Assembly: GCA_023614405.1 (NCBI GenBank) | Contig: CM042687.1 | Coordinates: 239,904,292 to 239,968,291, forward strand | Source of the DNA: Avena insularis | Taxonomy: Eukaryota; Streptophyta; Magnoliopsida; Poales; Poaceae | Reading direction: 5' to 3' | Length of the DNA: 64,000 nt | Shown here: positions 61,322 to 64,000 of the stretch, piece after piece | Position numbering within the stretch: the first letter of the stretch is position 1 | Layout: each line of letters begins with the position of its first letter | Notes under the pieces: model-generated | The model's database searches: none | Seen by the model: the letters and a program-made list of their open reading frames with translations, nothing else | Told to the model about the DNA's origin: nothing | Position numbers and translations under genes: made by a program

Positions 61322-64000
61322 TGTAACATCCTCAAAATCATGTTTCAAACCTATGCATATCATCCATGCATCCATGAAGCATATGAATTTCATTTCAAAC
61401 AAATCAATTCAAAACAGAAGCATTTGTGCTTATTATTTTATGTAAGCTTGCTCTAAGCCTTAGTACTATCTTCCAATGAGAAGAATACTTGTTTTGATTC
61501 AGTAAAGTTTGTTCATTCAAACTTAGGCACCACCAAAAGTTTGAACAAGTTTCAAAACAAAATGATTAATAAAACCAATATTATGCCTATTGAATATATA
61601 TCACAAAGGCTTGGTTTTATTTTTATTTTCACTTGATCAAAGTGTTTGGATTGGACAGTATTATTTGACACACATTGGAATGCAAGGTTTGCAGTATAAA
61701 ACCCTAGAGAAGTTTTGAATTCAAACTCATTTGATTTGGATTTGAAAATCATTCCAGAAAATCAAAACAGAAAAAGAAAAGGAGAAAACAAATAGAAAAA
61801 GGCCAGCGCCAGCAATTGAGCCCAGCAACGGATCCAGCCCAGTTAGCCCACCCGGGTTCCCCCTTTTTCCTTCTCACTCGCGAACGAACCCAACAGGTCG
61901 CTGACGCCAGGACCCCACCCCCTCTCTGTGTAACTCGCTGACGAGTGGACCCTGCGACCACGTCGCCGCCGTCAAATCAATCACGCGGCGCTACACTCCG
62001 CTTTCTCGCCTGTTACTACGCGCTTAATTGCCATTGATACGCCGCGCGATCCTCGCCTCTGCTCCGCCTACTTAACCCCCACCTCTCTGCGACCATTTCC
62101 CCTCACTCAGCGCTTCCACATCGCCACCGGGCTGCCCACAATCGCACTTGCGCCGTCGCAGACAGACGCGCTCCAGCGACGAATCTCGGTAAGCACAGAC
62201 CGCCCCTTTGCCTCTCGTTCAAACCAGCATGATCTTGCGCATCTGCTAATGCCCTCCGTTTTCTTTCTCATGACCCAGAGCGACGCCCTCGTTCTCACCC
62301 GCGAGCACCTGAGCCGCCGCTCGACTCCGACGTGCGATTCAGGTAAAGCCAGTGCGCCCCTTGCCTCCCCTTTAGTACTGACTTGATCGCCAGATCCTTG
62401 CGCATCTCCTGAACCATCTGGTTTGTGTTGGGTCGACGCAGAGCCTCGGCAACGACCTCGACAGCAAGCAGCAGACGCCGCCCGCAACTCCGACGAGCTC
62501 CAGCGACTGCGTCCGTGCGCCCCTTGCCAAGCCGTCGCCAGGTTGAGCTTCAGCACGTCGTCGCGTTTCTGGTAAGCCCCTCCGACGACCCTAGGACCAC
62601 CTGTAGCGCCGCGCCGCCGTAGGCAGAGCTCGCCGCCGCCAGTAGCCACCGCCAGCGCCGCCCAGCTTTGGTCGCTTGATCCAGAGCCGTCAGATCTGGA
62701 TCCAGCGTACAGGATTAGATCACTTAACGAATCGTTACGAGTAGATCTGAGCCGTGCGGTTTAAGTAGATCTAACGGCTCAGAAGCGTGATCCTACGCGA
62801 AGCGGTACGGGCCAATTAGAATAAGACGCGTGGCATCTGTTAGAGTTTAAAAACAGAATTTGAATCTATTAGATATTTAAATTTGTTTTGGCTATAACTT
62901 TTGATCCCCACGTTAGAATTTGACAAATTTTATACCGTTGGAATCAGGAGAGCAAGCTCTTTCTAAATATGCAATGTGTTTAATGTTTTTCTTCTGTTTA
63001 AATGGTTTTATTTGTAGAAACTTGTGTAGGACTAATTTGAGTATAAGATTTATTTAGAAAATGTTTTAGGGTTTAAATAATTGTTGTTTTGGCAAGTTTT
63101 TGACTTGTTTATGAACCAGTACTGTTTACTTGCTTTGTTGAGTTTTAAAAATCATCACATATCATTTTGCATGCATGCATATATTTTTGATTGTATATGT
63201 TTTGTATGTGATTGTTGCTATATTTCTTTGTGTAGATTTTGGTGCTAGTGATTGTGATTGTGAGGAGTGTAGCCACTCTCCAAACTACCAAGGCAAGTGG
63301 TACTTCATGAATATTTTTATCCCTATGTTTTCTACTAAGCATTAGAAATATTTTGCTAGTCTTGCATGCTATATTTTACTTTTATGCCATGTTGGGAAAT
63401 CCTAGTAGTTGTAGAATTGCTAGTAAAGTTTCTAAGTTAAGATGCTTATCTATTCCATTCTTAGCCTACTTAGTAGCAACCAAGGGTTGGTGAATTATAC
63501 ATGCTATGTTGAAAATATTTCTAAGTCTTTGGACTTGTGTTTTGCCTAATAAAACAACTAAGTTAATGAAACACCTAGGTGGAATGGAAGGAATGGTTTG
63601 TGTTGAGTGGTTACACAAGGCCAGGGAACTGGTGAACCTTGTGTATCTCACTTGTGGAAAGCCACCCAGGAACAAAGAGATTTTAGAGGCCAAGTGTTGA
63701 GAAGCTTCTAGTGCAGTCACTTGGCAATATGGGCTCTGCCTGGATCACATAGGTTGCTAGAACTTAGCCATTTGGACAGTTGGTGGTAGTGGGATGATAG
63801 GTTGGAATGCATCCATTTGGTTTAAGGGAAGGCTTCTGAAAGGTCCTGTCTTGGTGAAAATCAAGTCTGGTGGGGAAAGTGCACAACCTCTGCAGATGGA
63901 AAATCTAAGTACTTAGCCATGTCCTTGGAAAAGGACAACTTGAGCATCAATACATGGAAGCTATCAAGAATATCCTCATCCCAATTTCTAAGAAAAAACT
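61322..64000 (+). mobile_element. LTR2, second copy of the gypsy LTR, cut by the window edge
   Basis: Starts TGTAACATCC after the same GGGAAGGGGCGGAA as LTR1. 2,679 bp are in view and match LTR1 up to about position 53,050. Most differences are small indels in the G+C-rich zone (61,920-62,700), and one replacement near 63,380-63,410 has GTTGGGAAATCCTAGTAG where LTR1 differs. The final few hundred bases of the LTR lie outside. Confidence 0.85.

Overview
This window is plant nuclear heterochromatin, most likely from a Pooideae grass (wheat/barley/oat/ryegrass/brome side). I infer this from a degraded Angela/BARE-like Ty1-copia LTR and pol, long-LTR chromodomain Ty3-gypsy elements whose LTRs start TGTAACATCC, a Sirevirus (Maximus-like) LTR, and non-autonomous gypsy-type elements nested in one another. 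I found no convincing host protein-coding gene, tRNA or rRNA. Every long open frame is either part of a transposable element or a by-product of satellite periodicity.

1-21,646 is one uninterrupted satellite array that runs off the left edge of the window. It mixes two related modules, about 39 bp and about 48 bp, that share the same ~20-bp start. The modules form higher-order repeats (HORs): irregular ~3.35 and ~3.88 kb relations in the first 8 kb, three consecutive copies of ~3.08 kb (8,564-17,797), then three copies of a ~1.12-1.20 kb unit (17,798-21,255) that looks like a deletion derivative of the 3.08 kb unit. 21,647-26,703 is a truncated, heavily decayed Angela/BARE-like copia element (+ strand: LTR, PBS, gag, integrase, start of RT). 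It is cut by a non-autonomous gypsy-like element with two short LTRs (26,704 to about 29,500). 29,500-31,927 is old repetitive DNA I cannot name.

31,928-46,747 holds minus-strand gypsy material: LTR A (31,928-35,863), a different truncated LTR C (35,864-39,258), a decayed gag-type pseudogene (39,804-41,932), and LTR B (41,940-45,635). LTR B is preceded, in element orientation, by a polypurine tract, a chromodomain and an integrase. It is therefore the 3' LTR of a Tekay/Del-type chromovirus. That integrase is interrupted at 46,748 by the 3' LTR of a Sirevirus-like copia element (46,748-47,952), with its polypurine tract and a minus-strand ORF (env-like position) extending to about 50,400.

50,438-61,321 is a plus-strand chromovirus-type gypsy: LTR, iMet PBS, degraded extra 5' ORF, gag, PR, RT, RNase H, INT. 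Its reading frame is broken many times and catalytic residues are lost. It ends inside INT at about 59,308, where a second copy of the Sirevirus 3' module (59,309-61,321) and a second copy of the LTR (61,322 to the window end) follow. The simplest reading is a tandem duplication of about 10.8 kb with its left breakpoint near 48,497. The inferred order of insertion is: gag-type element, then the minus-strand chromovirus inside it, then the Sirevirus inside the chromovirus INT, then the plus-strand gypsy inside the Sirevirus, then the segmental duplication. None of these elements appears able to move by itself.
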